Source: Paracraurococcus lichenis (GTDB lineage: Bacteria > Pseudomonadota > Alphaproteobacteria > Acetobacterales > Acetobacteraceae). Taken from it: 64,000 nucleotides of DNA. This document shows, one piece after another, positions 8,516-17,322 of the stretch (the stretch's first letter is position 1; every line of letters starts with the position of its first letter). The stretch lies in the NCBI RefSeq assembly GCF_030657435.1, contig NZ_JAUTWS010000011.1, positions 1 to 64,000 of the forward strand, in the 5' to 3' direction. The position numbers were made by a program, and so were the translations under genes. The notes below the pieces were generated by a model. It made no database searches, had not been told where the DNA came from, and saw only the letters and a program-made list of their open reading frames with translations.

Positions 8516-9322
8516 ATGGCAGGCGACGCGGGCTTCACCGGCTCCATCCCGGAGATCTATGACCGCTGCCTCGGCCCCGGCATGTTCGGGCCGCATGCCG
8601 CCGCGGTGGCGCACCGCCTTGCCGACCTGCAGGCGGGCGCGGTGCTGGAGGTGGCGGCGGGCACCGGCATCGCCACCGAGGTGCTGGCGGCGGCGCTGCC
8701 CCCGACGGTCGCCATCACCGCGACCGACCTGAACCAGGCCATGCTCGACCACGCCGCGCGCAAGCCCGGCCTCGCGCGCGTCGCCTTCCGGCCGGCCGAT
8801 GCGCAGGACCTGCCCTTCCCCGATGCCAGCTTCGATGCCGTGGTCTGCCAGTTCGGCGCCATGTTCTACCCGGACCGAAGGCGCGCCCATGCCGAGGCGC
8901 GGCGCGTGCTGAAGCCGGGCGGACGCTACCTGCTCAGCCTCTGGGACCGGCTGGACCTGAACCCCGTGGCGGCGCTGGTGCAGGAGGTGGTGGCGGCGCT
9001 CTGGCCGGCGGACCCGCCGGGCTTCATAGGCCGCACGCCCTTCGGCCATCACGACCCTGCGGTGCTGCGGGCCGATCTCGCCGCCGCCGGCTTCGGCGAG
9101 ATCCGGATCGAGTCCGTGCCGGCAACCTGGCCGGCGCCCTCCCCGCACGCGCCGGCGATGGGCTATTGCCAGGGCTCGCCGCTGCGGACGGAGCTGGAGG
9201 CGCGGGATCCGGCCGGGCCGGCGCGGGCGACGGAGGCCGCGGCGCGGGCCATCGCCGCCCGCTATGGCGAGGGCGCGACCGAAACCCCGATCCAGGCGCT
9301 GATTGCCGAGGCGCGGGCCTGA
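8516..9322 (+). CDS. Class I SAM-dependent methyltransferase (UbiE/COQ5-like fold)
   Basis: Methyltransferase of 268 residues. Motif I is VLEVAAGTGIATE (~45-57), the acidic loop follows as ITATDLNQAML, then the post-motif DLPFPDASFDAVVCQFG and motif III VLKPGGRYLLSLWD. This matches the Methyltransf_11 group that acts on small molecules or quinones. I chose ATG 8516 because a perfect AAGGAGG lies 5 bases upstream; ATG 8495 is in frame but has no such site. Substrate unknown. A structured dispersed repeat starts 6 bases after the stop. Confidence 0.85.
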   Translation: MAGDAGFTGSIPEIYDRCLGPGMFGPHAAAVAHRLADLQAGAVLEVAAGTGIATEVLAAALPPTVAITATDLNQAMLDHAARKPGLARVAFRPADAQDLPFPDASFDAVVCQFGAMFYPDRRRAHAEARRVLKPGGRYLLSLWDRLDLNPVAALVQEVVAALWPADPPGFIGRTPFGHHDPAVLRADLAAAGFGEIRIESVPATWPAPSPHAPAMGYCQGSPLRTELEARDPAGPARATEAAARAIAARYGEGATETPIQALIAEARA

Positions 9323-9328
9323 GGCGCG

Positions 9329-9370
9329 CCGATGACCGAAGGGCCGGATGGCCCAGAGGTCTGAATCGGC
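9329..9370 (+). repeat. Structured dispersed repeat, family 1, copy R1
   Basis: Conserved left end (GATGACCG) and right end (AGAGGTCTGAATCGGC) flank a small hairpin with arms GGGCC/GGCCC (9341-9345 and 9350-9354). Related copies lie at 23058-23112 and 23121-23175 (opposite strand) and 35913-35993. This copy begins 6 bases after the methyltransferase stop, on the same strand as the gene. Confidence 0.65.
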
Positions 9371-9432
9371 TCGCTTAACATACAAGGCGGCGCGGGCGGC
9401 CTGGGCGCCCGCCGAGCGCCGCCGCCATCCGC

Positions 9433-10419
9433 CTACTCCACCCGGATATCGGCCTTGCGGATCACCGGCTCCCAGCGGCGGCTGTCCTCCTCGATGATGC
9501 GCGACACGGCGGCGCCATCGGCGAAGCTCGCCTCGATCCCCCGCGCGGCCAGCGCCGCGCGGCCTTCCGGCGTGTCCACCGCCTGGCGAGCGGCGGCCTC
9601 GAGGCGCTGGCGGATGGGCTCCGGCAGGCCGGCCGGGGCGAGGACCGCACCCCAATTGTCCACGGCATAGCCGGGCAGGCCGGCGGCCTCGGCCACCGTC
9701 GGGATGCCCGGCATCAGCGGGCTGTCCTGGCCGGCGAGATTGCCGAGCGCGCGGAGGCGCCCGGCCTTGACCAGCTCCTCCACCGCCGAGAGGGGGGCGG
9801 AGACCAGCTCCACCTCCCCGCTCACGCAGGCGGTCACGGCCGGGCCGGTGCCGCGGTAGTGCACATGCGTCAGCTTGCCGCCGGACATGGAATCCATCAG
9901 CTCGGCGCTCACATGGGTGATGGTGCCGAGGCCGGGGGTGCCGTGGTTGAGCAGGCCGGGCTGGCGGCGGGAGATCTCCACCACCTCCCGCAGGTCCCTC
10001 GCCTGCAGCTTCGGGCCGCCGCAGATCAGGGTCGGCGCCAGCGCCACCTTGGCGACCGGGACGAGGTCCCGCTTCAGGTCGAAGGGCAGCTTCGCATAGA
10101 CGAACTGGTTCACCACGATCGTATTGAAGACCGTGACGAGGGTATAGCCATCCGGCGCCGCCTTCGCGACCGCCTCCGTGCCGATGTTGCCGCCGGCGCC
10201 CGAGCGGTTCTCCGGCACCACGGTCTGGCCAAGCGCATCGCCCATCCGCTGCGCGAGCAGGCGGCCGAGGATGTCGCTGCCGCCGCCCGGCGGAAAGGGG
10301 ATCACCATCCGCAGCGGACGGTTGGGGAACTCGCCCTGGGCGAGCGCCGGGGCGGCGAGCGGGCCGAGGGAGACGGGAGCGGCAAGCGCGAGCAGGGCGC
10401 GGCGGGTGGGGTGCGTCAT
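9433..10419 (-). CDS. Bug/TctC-type tricarboxylate-transporter family binding protein
   Basis: Periplasmic solute-binding protein of 328 residues. The signal peptide is RRALLALAAPVSLGPLAAPA with cleavage at ALAQG, and the family signature RPLRMVIPFPPGGGSDILGR follows directly. Bug proteins bind carboxylates or other small organic anions, either for TctAB permeases or for signalling. No tctA or tctB is present, so it is an orphan binding protein. The start at 10419 sits directly at the signal peptide; the longer frame to 10797 has no support. Upstream lies an AT-rich stretch (10541-10572) that could hold its promoter. Confidence 0.9.
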   Translation of the reverse strand: MTHPTRRALLALAAPVSLGPLAAPALAQGEFPNRPLRMVIPFPPGGGSDILGRLLAQRMGDALGQTVVPENRSGAGGNIGTEAVAKAAPDGYTLVTVFNTIVVNQFVYAKLPFDLKRDLVPVAKVALAPTLICGGPKLQARDLREVVEISRRQPGLLNHGTPGLGTITHVSAELMDSMSGGKLTHVHYRGTGPAVTACVSGEVELVSAPLSAVEELVKAGRLRALGNLAGQDSPLMPGIPTVAEAAGLPGYAVDNWGAVLAPAGLPEPIRQRLEAAARQAVDTPEGRAALAARGIEASFADGAAVSRIIEEDSRRWEPVIRKADIRVE

Positions 10420-10964
10420 GGCACCGCCGTGATGGCCGAGGGTGGCGAGACGGGCAAGCCGTGGGGCAGCAGGGCGGGCTGAGTCCGGTGCGGACCTTTC
10501 GGCGGCAAGGCCTTGATCAACCAGGCAGCCTGGGCGTGGACGGTGAGACATTTTAGGAATATTAGCGTTTTGCGGAGAGGCGGCTTGCGGGATTCGGACA
10601 AAGCTGCGGGGGCAATTGCGGCGGCTTCGGGGCACGGAGCCAGGAGGACGGCGCCGCAGGGTCCGGCGGGGGTGGAGCGGCAGGGCGCGGACGGGCCGCC
10701 CGGCGGCCGGGGCGGGAGGACCCTTCGGGCAGCGCGGTGCAGGGCAATGCGCGGCATGTCGAGCGGACCCCTTCGTCACCGGCGCAGGATAGCGCAACGA
10801 GCGGACCGCAGAGAAGATAATTTTCCTAGACCGGTTCCAGGCCCCCCCTCACCGCGACGCGCATGCACCGGGTGGACGCGACCCGCGTCCGACCTCCGCC
10901 GCCTCGCCGGAAGGTCGCCCGGCAGCGACGCCGGCGACGGGGGCCGGATCGGCAGCGTGCCGCG
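10420..10964. other. Intergenic region of 545 bp with no recognisable gene
   Basis: No ORF here has a family match or convincing ribosome site. Two AT-rich islands stand out in the GC-rich background: 10541-10572 (containing AATATTAGCG and TTTTAGGAATA) and 10813-10830 (AGATAATTTTCC). Either could hold a promoter; the first is well placed for the Bug gene on the minus strand. Confidence 0.5.
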
Positions 10965-13430
10965 TCACCGCCGGGGCAGGGCATTCCGGAGCCGCTTCCC
11001 CGCCTCGAGGATCAGCAGCACGGCCGCGCCATTCGCCAGCGCCAGCCCCGCCTGCCAGGCTGCGAAGCCTTCAAAGCGAAACAGCGCCGCGACGGGCGGC
11101 ACCACCAGCACCAGGGCCAGCAGGAGGCCGACGGTGCCGAGCACCGCCAGCAGCACCGGGTTCGGCCGCGCCAGCGCGACCAGTGGCGAGGCGCTGAAGG
11201 AGCGGTTCACCAGGATCAGCGCCACCAGCGCCGCGACCAGCGCGGTGAAGGCGATGGCGCGCAGCGCCGGCTCCGGCAGCCCCGCCCCCCAGGCCCAGAG
11301 ATAGAGCACGCCGGTGGTGGCGAAGGCCACGACGCCCTGGACCACGCCCCAGGCGATCAGCCCCGGCGCCAGCAGCGCCGCCTGCGGATCCTCCGGCGGG
11401 CGGCGCATGACATCGGCCTCCTCCGGCTCGGCCTCGAAGGCGAAGGAGCAGACCGGGTCCACCACCATCTCCAGGAAGGCGATGTGCAGCGGCCCCAGCA
11501 CCGGCGGCAGGCCGAAGGCCAGCGGCAGGAAGGCCATGCCGGCGATCGGCACGTGCAGCGCGACGATGTAGCCCATCGCCTTGCGGAGGTTGTCGATGAT
11601 CCGGCGGCCCAGGCGTATGGCGCGCAGGATGGCGCCGAAATCGTCCTCCAGCAGCACCGCCGCCGCAGCCTCCCGCGCCACGTCGGTGCCGCGCGCGCCC
11701 ATGGCGACGCCGACATGCGATGCCTTCAGCGCCGGGGCGTCGTTCACCCCGTCGCCGGTCATCGCCACCACCTCGCCGGCCGCCTTCAGCACCTGCACCA
11801 GCCGCAATTTCTGCTCCGGCAGGACCCGCGCCAGGATGGCGGCGGAGCCCGCGCGCGCGGCGAAGCCCGCCGCGTCCAGCCCTGCCAGCTCGGCCCCCGT
11901 CACCACCGGCGCGGTGTCGAGCCCCGCCTCGGCGGCGATGGCGCGCGCGGTGTCCGGATGGTCGCCGGTGACGATCACCACCCGGATGCCGGCGGTGCGG
12001 CATTCCGCCACCGCCTCCGGCACCTGCGGCCTGAGCGGGTCGGCCAGGCCGACCAGGCCGCGGAAGACGAGGCCCGCCTCTTCCAGCCGCGCCGGCAGTC
12101 GCGCCGGCTCCAGCCCCGCCGCCTCCGCCACGCCCAGCACCCGCAGTCCGCGGGCGGCCAGCGCCGCGGCGGCGGCGGCGATGCGCTCCGCGACGGCGGG
12201 TGGCGGGGCGCAGAGCCGCAGGATGGCCTCCGGCGCGCCCTTGGCCGCCAGCCGCGCCCCCGAGCCCGCGGCCCAGGCGCGACCCATGGCCGGCAGGTCC
12301 GGACGCAGCCCGTAGTGGCGGAGCGGCGTGCCGCCCGCGGCCTCCGGCGCCGCCTGCCGCAGCGCCACCTCCATGGCGTCGAAGGGCGAGTCCTCGCTGG
12401 CGTCGGCGGCGAGCCGCAGCAGGCCGGGCCCGTCCAGCGGCGGCTCCGGCTGCCCCAGCGCGACGGCCATGCGGTTGCGGGTCAGGGTGCCGGTCTTGTC
12501 GGTGCAGAGCACGGTGGTGGCGCCCAGCGTCTGCAGCGCGGAGGCCTGGCGCAGCAGCACCCCGACCCGGGCGATGCGCCGCGCGCCCATGACGGCGAAG
12601 ACGGTCAGGACCAGGGGAAACTCCTCCGGCAGCATCGCCATCGCCAGCGCGATGCCGCCGAGCGCCGCCTGCAGCCAGTCCCCGCGCAGCAGGCCGGTGA
12701 GCAGGCCGAGGCCGAGGCTCGCCAGCAGCCCGAGCACGGCGAAGCTGCGCACCATCGCCGCGGTCTGCGCCCGCATGCGCGGCGGCTCGCGCTTGATGCC
12801 GCCGAGGGCGGCGCCGATCCGGCCGAGTTCCGTCCGCGGCCCGGTCGCCTGCACGACCGCCTCGCCGGTGCCGCGCACGACGAGGCTGCCCGAGAACACC
12901 GCGGCAGGATCATCGCCCGGGCGCGGCGGCGCCCCGCTGCCCGGCGCGGCGCCGGCGCGCTTCGCCACGGGAAGGGATTCGCCGGTGAGCAGGGATTCGT
13001 CCACCTCGAACGCCTCGGCCGCCAGCAGCCGGGCATCGGCCGGGACGCGGTCGCCCTCGGCCAGGACCAGCAGGTCGCCCCGCACCACCTCCCGTCCCGG
13101 GATGCGCCGGCGCTCCCCGTCCCGCACCACCAGGGCACGGGGGGAGGAGAGGTCGCGCAGCGCCTCCAGCGCCCGCTCGGTCCGCGCCTCCTGCGCCACC
13201 GCGATGGCGACCGAGAGGCAGGCGAAGACCAGCAGCACCAGCGCCTCGGCCAGGTCGCCGAGGAGGAGGTACAGCGCCCCGGCCCCCAGCAGCAGGGCGA
13301 ACATCGGCTCCCGCGCCACGTCCAGCGCGACGCGGGCGAGGGAGCGGTGGGCGGCATCGGGCAGGGCATTCGGCCCCTCCCGGCGGAGCCGCGCCGCGGC
13401 CTCCGCCGTGCTGAGCCCCCTCCGCTGCAT
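10965..13430 (-). CDS. P-type cation-transporting ATPase
   Basis: Inner-membrane ion pump of 821 residues with the standard order of cation ATPase N-domain, two membrane segments, actuator loop with TGES (149-152), M4 with PEEFP (268-272), the phosphorylated Asp311 in DKTGTLT, a nucleotide-binding domain, the hinge MTGDGVNDAP, and four C-terminal helices. It resembles P2-type (Ca2+/H+-like) pumps, but the M4 motif is PEEFP rather than PEGLP and there are no CPC or SPC heavy-metal residues. The M6 region reads EMVVDPVCSFAFEAEP. The transported ion is uncertain. Only 24 bases after the CBS-BON gene, so likely the same transcript. Confidence 0.92.
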   Translation of the reverse strand: MQRRGLSTAEAAARLRREGPNALPDAAHRSLARVALDVAREPMFALLLGAGALYLLLGDLAEALVLLVFACLSVAIAVAQEARTERALEALRDLSSPRALVVRDGERRRIPGREVVRGDLLVLAEGDRVPADARLLAAEAFEVDESLLTGESLPVAKRAGAAPGSGAPPRPGDDPAAVFSGSLVVRGTGEAVVQATGPRTELGRIGAALGGIKREPPRMRAQTAAMVRSFAVLGLLASLGLGLLTGLLRGDWLQAALGGIALAMAMLPEEFPLVLTVFAVMGARRIARVGVLLRQASALQTLGATTVLCTDKTGTLTRNRMAVALGQPEPPLDGPGLLRLAADASEDSPFDAMEVALRQAAPEAAGGTPLRHYGLRPDLPAMGRAWAAGSGARLAAKGAPEAILRLCAPPPAVAERIAAAAAALAARGLRVLGVAEAAGLEPARLPARLEEAGLVFRGLVGLADPLRPQVPEAVAECRTAGIRVVIVTGDHPDTARAIAAEAGLDTAPVVTGAELAGLDAAGFAARAGSAAILARVLPEQKLRLVQVLKAAGEVVAMTGDGVNDAPALKASHVGVAMGARGTDVAREAAAAVLLEDDFGAILRAIRLGRRIIDNLRKAMGYIVALHVPIAGMAFLPLAFGLPPVLGPLHIAFLEMVVDPVCSFAFEAEPEEADVMRRPPEDPQAALLAPGLIAWGVVQGVVAFATTGVLYLWAWGAGLPEPALRAIAFTALVAALVALILVNRSFSASPLVALARPNPVLLAVLGTVGLLLALVLVVPPVAALFRFEGFAAWQAGLALANGAAVLLILEAGKRLRNALPRR

Positions 13431-13454
13431 CGCGGTCCTGGCGCGGCCCTGCCG

Positions 13455-14150
13455 CTAGAGGGAGCCGCGGAGGAAGAAGGGCATCGGCTCGGTCCTGTCC
13501 TCGACCGCCGTCACCCCCGGCACCTCCCGCGCCAGCACCTCGAGGCCGCGCTGCACCTCGGCCGAGCGGTGGAAGCCGTAGAAGGTGACCTTGCCCTCCT
13601 TCACGTCGGGATAGAGGTAGAAGGTATCGACCCAGGGCTGCTCCCGCATCGCAGCGATGACCTTCCGCAGGATGGCGGTATCCGTCGCCTCGGCGGCGGG
13701 CGCCTGGGCGGGCGGATTGAGCACCGCCCGCAGCAGGTCCGCCCGGCTGACGATGCCGGCCAGCTTGCCGTCCCGCAGCACCGGCACGCGGCGGATCTGG
13801 TGCCGTTCCATGAGGCGCGCGATCTCGTCGGCGCCCGTATCCTCGCCCACCGTGACCAGGTCGCGGGTCATCACGTCCTCCGCCCTGGCGCCATGCGCCT
13901 TGGCGAAGCGGTCCGCCAGCTTCCGGCTATCCCCGAAGAGCGCCAGGAACCAGCCGAGCGGCCCCCGCTTCTCCTCCGCCAGCCGGCGGATCAGGTCGCC
14001 CTCGGTCACCAGGCCGAGCAGCTTTCCCTCGGCATCCGTCACGGGCACCGCGGAGATGCCACGGCCGGCGAGTGTCTGCGCCACGGCGCCGACCGGCATC
14101 TCCGGCGGCACCAGGACCAGGCTGGTGGTCATCAGGTCGCGTGCTTTCAC
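13455..14150 (-). CDS. Tandem CBS-domain plus BON-domain protein
   Basis: Cytoplasmic ligand-sensing protein of 231 residues. Two CBS motifs occupy ~1-150 (ISAVPVTDAEGKLLGLVTEG and RRVPVLRDGKLAGIVSRAD), each preceded by a VKARDLMT- or RAEDVMTRDL-type entry segment. A BON-like domain fills ~165-231 (VDTFYLYPDVKEGKVTFYG). CBS pairs bind adenine nucleotides, and BON domains attach to membranes or partners. The GTG start at 14150 is preferred because GGGAGGA lies just upstream; ATG 14165 is the alternative. It is the first gene of a pair with the P-type ATPase, suggesting it may sense energy status for the pump (inference). Confidence 0.85.
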   Translation of the reverse strand: MKARDLMTTSLVLVPPEMPVGAVAQTLAGRGISAVPVTDAEGKLLGLVTEGDLIRRLAEEKRGPLGWFLALFGDSRKLADRFAKAHGARAEDVMTRDLVTVGEDTGADEIARLMERHQIRRVPVLRDGKLAGIVSRADLLRAVLNPPAQAPAAEATDTAILRKVIAAMREQPWVDTFYLYPDVKEGKVTFYGFHRSAEVQRGLEVLAREVPGVTAVEDRTEPMPFFLRGSL

Positions 14151-14419
14151 GCTGTCCTCCCGCATTTCGCGGCAGGCCCCGGCGGCCCCCGCCGGGCGGC
14201 AGGATGGTGGCGATGGTGCCCGCCTGCGTTGACACAGCGCAAGTGACACGGCGCCGGAGGACCGCGTCCCACCCATGCCGGTCATCCGCGCCGCCGCCGA
14301 GGTCCCGGACGCCAGGCCCGGACGCCAGGGTCGACCTCCGGGCGCCGGATCACCGGGTTGGCTGCGTCGCGGTCGGGCCAGCCTGCGGGCGGCGGTCGCG
14401 CCAGGCAGTCCAGGCACCC

Positions 14420-14552
14420 TCACCCGACCGTCAGCACGATCTTCCCCCGGATATGGCCCTGGCCGGCCCGCGCATGCGCCTCCCGCGCATCTGCGAGCGG
14501 GAAGGTGCTGTCGATGGCGATCCGCAGCCTGCCGTCGCCGAGCAGGGCGCCG
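14420..14552 (-). pseudogene. 3' remnant of a quinone oxidoreductase/zinc-type alcohol dehydrogenase gene
   Basis: The minus-strand frame ending at the TGA of 14420-14422 reads LLGDGRLRIAIDSTFPLADA, then REAHARAGQGHIRGKIVLTV. This is the characteristic last ~42 residues of NADPH:quinone oxidoreductase-like MDR proteins (pattern G-x-L-x-x-x-I-D-x-x-x-P-L-x-x-A-x-x-A-H, then G-K-I-V-L). The preceding ~280 residues are missing; to the right the sequence changes directly into a truncated TetR gene on the other strand. Confidence 0.75.
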
Positions 14553-15058
14553 AGGCCTCGCTGCGCGACGTGGCCCGCCGGGCCGGCGTCGGGCTCGGCA
14601 CGCTCTACCGCCACGTCCCGACGCGGGAGGCGCTGCTGGAGGCCCTGCTCCGCCGGAGCTTCGATGCGCTGACGGAGCGGGCGGCGGACCTCGAGGCCTC
14701 GGGTAGCCCCGATGGCGCGCTGCTGTCCTGGCTGCGGGAGGCCGTCGCGGTCGCGCGCCACTACAGCGGTGTCATCGCCGCCATGGTGGCCGCGATCGCG
14801 GCGGAGGAGTCCGCCCTGCACGCCTCCTGCGTCACGATGCGCGCGGCCGGCACCCGCCTCCTCCGCCGCGCCCAGGAGAAGGGCCTGGCGCGGGCCGACA
14901 TCGACGGCACCGACCTCTTCGGCGTGCTGGGCGCGCTCGCCTGGATCGGTGACCAGCCCTCGCTGGCGTCGCGCGCCGATCACCTCTTCGACGTCATCGC
15001 GCAGGCGATCCTGACACCGCCCGCGGGCGGCGATGCCGGGGAGGACCGCCACGCCTGA
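14538..15058 (+). pseudogene. TetR-family regulator missing its N-terminus
   Basis: From about 14538 the plus strand encodes AEQGAEASLRDVARRAGVGL, then GTLYRHVPTREALLEALLRR. This is the second half of a TetR DNA-binding domain, followed by a complete C-terminal ligand domain to the stop at 15056. The usual first ~20-25 residues (helix 1 of the HTH) and any proper start or ribosome site are absent; the frame upstream is antisense to the oxidoreductase remnant. An in-frame ATG at 14454 could still drive a chimeric product, but the DNA-binding fold would lack helix 1. Probably a non-functional relic. Confidence 0.7.
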
Positions 15059-15137
15059 GCGGCGCTGCCCGGCCCGCATCGCTTCCACACGGCAACGATC
15101 CCGGGCTAGCCTTCGCCGTCGAGGCGGGATCGGGCTC

Positions 15138-16535
15138 ATGCAACTCCCCTGGGATGCGCTGGCGACGGGACATGGCCTGCCGCCGCCGGGTGCGACGGTC
15201 GAGCTGGAAGGCGTCGCCTTCGCCCCGCAGGACATGCCACGGGGCTATGCGATCCTGCTGCCGGAGGCGGCCTGCTGCCTGGGCTGCCGGCCCGACCCGG
15301 CGATGGCGGTCGAGGTCCTCTTCGCCGACGAGGCGCCGGCCGGCCCCGGGCCGCACCGCCTGGCCGGCACCTGGCATGCCCTGCCGGCCGAGGATCCCAC
15401 GGGCTGGCGCTGGCAGCTTCGCGGCGCCCGCGCGCTGCCCTCCGCCGCGGCGCCGGGCCCCTGGCTGCGGCGGCGGGCGCTGCTCGCCGCCGGGCCGCTG
15501 CTCTGCGCCGCCGCGGCCTGCGCCGAGGCGCCGGCCCCCTCCCCGGCGGCGCGGGCGCTGGTGGAGGCGGCCGCGCCCATGGACCTGCACAGCCATGCCG
15601 GCCACGTCATCCTCTCCCGCACGCGGCTGCGGCCCTTCGACCCGGTGGCGGCGCCGATGCGCGAGGGCGGGATGCGGCTGATCGCGCTCGCCATGGTCGC
15701 CGACAGCCCGACCACCACGGTCACGCCGGACCGCCGGATCGAAGCCTATCGTTCGCCCGCGCCCGGCGAGCTGTACGCGCATTCGAAGGAGGCCTTCGCG
15801 CGCCTGGCCGCGCTGGTCGCCGGCCAGGGCCTCGCGGTGGTGACCGACCAGGCCTCGCTGCGGACCGCCCTGCAGCCCGGGGCCGGCCCGTCCGTGGTGG
15901 TCGCCTCGGAAGGCGCGGACTGGCTGGAAGGCCGGCTGGAGCGGCTGGAGGAGGCCGTGCAGGCGCACCGCCTGCGGCACCTGCAGCTCGTCCATTACCG
16001 GGTGAACGAGTTGGGCGACATCCAGACCGCGGCGCCGGTGCATGAGGGGCTGACCGGCTTCGGCGCGGAGGTGATCCGCGCCTGCAACCGGCTCGGCGTG
16101 GTGGTCGATGTCGCGCATGGCACCTACTGGCTGACGCAGCGCGCGGCGGAGGTGACGCAGAAGCCGCTCGTCCTCTCCCATACCGGCCTGTCCGGCCGGC
16201 CCGGGCTGCGCAGCCGCTGGATCACGGCGGAGCATGCGCGGCTGGTGGCGGCGACCGGCGGGGTGGTCGGCGTCTGGCCCCTGATGGGGGCGGAGGCGCC
16301 GACGCTGCGCGCCTATGCCGCGGGCATCGCCCGCATGGTGGATGCAGTCGGCATCGAGCATGTGGGGATCGGCAGCGACATGCTCGGGCTGCTCGCCACG
16401 CCGGCCTTCGGCGACTACCGGGAGACGCCGGCGCTGGCCGAGGCGCTGCTGGCGCAGGGCTTCGCGCCGGCCGAGGCGGCCAGGATCCTGGGCGGCAATT
16501 ACGCGAGGGTCCTGGCGGCGACGCTGCCGGGCTGA
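15138..16535 (+). CDS. Membrane dipeptidase (peptidase M19) with extra N-terminal domain and internal signal-like segment
   Basis: Protein of 465 residues. Residues ~130-465 are a renal-dipeptidase-type zinc hydrolase: MDLHSHAGH, the Glu of VASEGADW, LVHYRVNELGD, DVAHGTYWLTQ, VLSHTGL and VGIGSDMLG supply or surround the metal ligands. Residues 1-~105 form a separate domain (VELEGVAFAPQDMPRGYAIL, then LPEAACCLGCRP) resembling DUF3299. Between them sits a signal- or lipobox-like segment, WLRRRALLAAGPLLCAAAAC. No ATG, GTG or TTG lies in frame just before that segment, so the two parts appear genuinely fused. ATG 15138 has only a weak ribosome site. Substrate unknown. Confidence 0.8.
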   Translation: MQLPWDALATGHGLPPPGATVELEGVAFAPQDMPRGYAILLPEAACCLGCRPDPAMAVEVLFADEAPAGPGPHRLAGTWHALPAEDPTGWRWQLRGARALPSAAAPGPWLRRRALLAAGPLLCAAAACAEAPAPSPAARALVEAAAPMDLHSHAGHVILSRTRLRPFDPVAAPMREGGMRLIALAMVADSPTTTVTPDRRIEAYRSPAPGELYAHSKEAFARLAALVAGQGLAVVTDQASLRTALQPGAGPSVVVASEGADWLEGRLERLEEAVQAHRLRHLQLVHYRVNELGDIQTAAPVHEGLTGFGAEVIRACNRLGVVVDVAHGTYWLTQRAAEVTQKPLVLSHTGLSGRPGLRSRWITAEHARLVAATGGVVGVWPLMGAEAPTLRAYAAGIARMVDAVGIEHVGIGSDMLGLLATPAFGDYRETPALAEALLAQGFAPAEAARILGGNYARVLAATLPG

Positions 16536-16747
16536 GCGGATCGCCTGCGGGCGGCACCCGGGCAGCACCGCGGCGGGCTTTCCCTCGCATGGCCACGCCG
16601 CGCGCTTCGCTGTCCGATCGGCTCCTCCTGCCGGGCCAATGGGCGGCAGGGCCGCCGGTTCGCCCCGTTGCGGCCTCTCCACAGGTCGGGCACAGGCAGC
16701 CCATCGGCGCATGGCGTGTCCGCCCTGTCCGCCGGAGGGACGGAGTC

Positions 16748-17257
16748 GTGCTGATCGTCTTCGGAGGATTGCCCGGGACGGGCAAGACGACGCTCGCCGC
16801 CCTGCTGGCACGCGAGCGGCGCGCCACCTGGCTGCGCATCGACGCCATCGAGCAGGTGCTGCGGTCCTCGGGCATGCTCAGGGGGGATGTCGGGCCGTCC
16901 GGCTATATGGTCGCCTATGCCCTGGCCGAGGCCAATCTCCGCCAGGGGCAGGGCGTCATCGCGGACTGCGTCAATCCGCTGGGCGTGACGCGCGCGGCCT
17001 GGCGCGGGGTGGCGGCCGCGGCCTCCTCCCCCATCCTCGAGGTCGAGGTCGTCTGCTCCGATCCCGTCGAGCACCGCCGCCGGGTGGAGACGCGCCCCAT
17101 CGACCTGCCCGGCCTGGTCCGACCGAGCTGGGACAGCGTGCAGCGGCAGGCCTACGAGCCATGGGCCGGACCACGGATCGTGCTCGACACGGCCGGCCGC
17201 AGCATCGCGCAGGCGGCCGCCGAACTCCGCGCCCGCATCGACGCCGCGGCCGCATAG
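16748..17257 (+). CDS. Small P-loop kinase (AAA_33 / zeta-toxin-like fold)
   Basis: Cytoplasmic ATP-binding protein of 169 residues. The Walker A motif GGLPGTGKTTLAA comes at residues ~6-18, then WLRIDAIEQVLRSSG, a typical acceptor-binding segment of small kinases in the adenylylsulfate-kinase or chloramphenicol-phosphotransferase group. VIADCVNPLG and a basic lid (EHRRRVETR) follow. GTG 16748 is chosen because GGAGGGACGGAG precedes it and the P-loop follows at once; the frame is open back to 16589 without support. Substrate unknown. A lone gene of this type could be a phosphotransferase or a resistance-like kinase. Confidence 0.75.
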   Translation: MLIVFGGLPGTGKTTLAALLARERRATWLRIDAIEQVLRSSGMLRGDVGPSGYMVAYALAEANLRQGQGVIADCVNPLGVTRAAWRGVAAAASSPILEVEVVCSDPVEHRRRVETRPIDLPGLVRPSWDSVQRQAYEPWAGPRIVLDTAGRSIAQAAAELRARIDAAAA

Positions 17258-17322
17258 CCCCGCGCGCGCGCCGACGGCGGAGTCCCGCGGATGCCGCCGT
17301 CCCACCGGCCGACTCCCGGGTT

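Noticed and set aside
10863..14246. 1127-residue plus-strand ORF
   Set aside because: Antisense to the P-type ATPase and CBS genes; composition (Arg, Gln, His, Gly) is that of a GC-bias shadow and no domain is recognisable.
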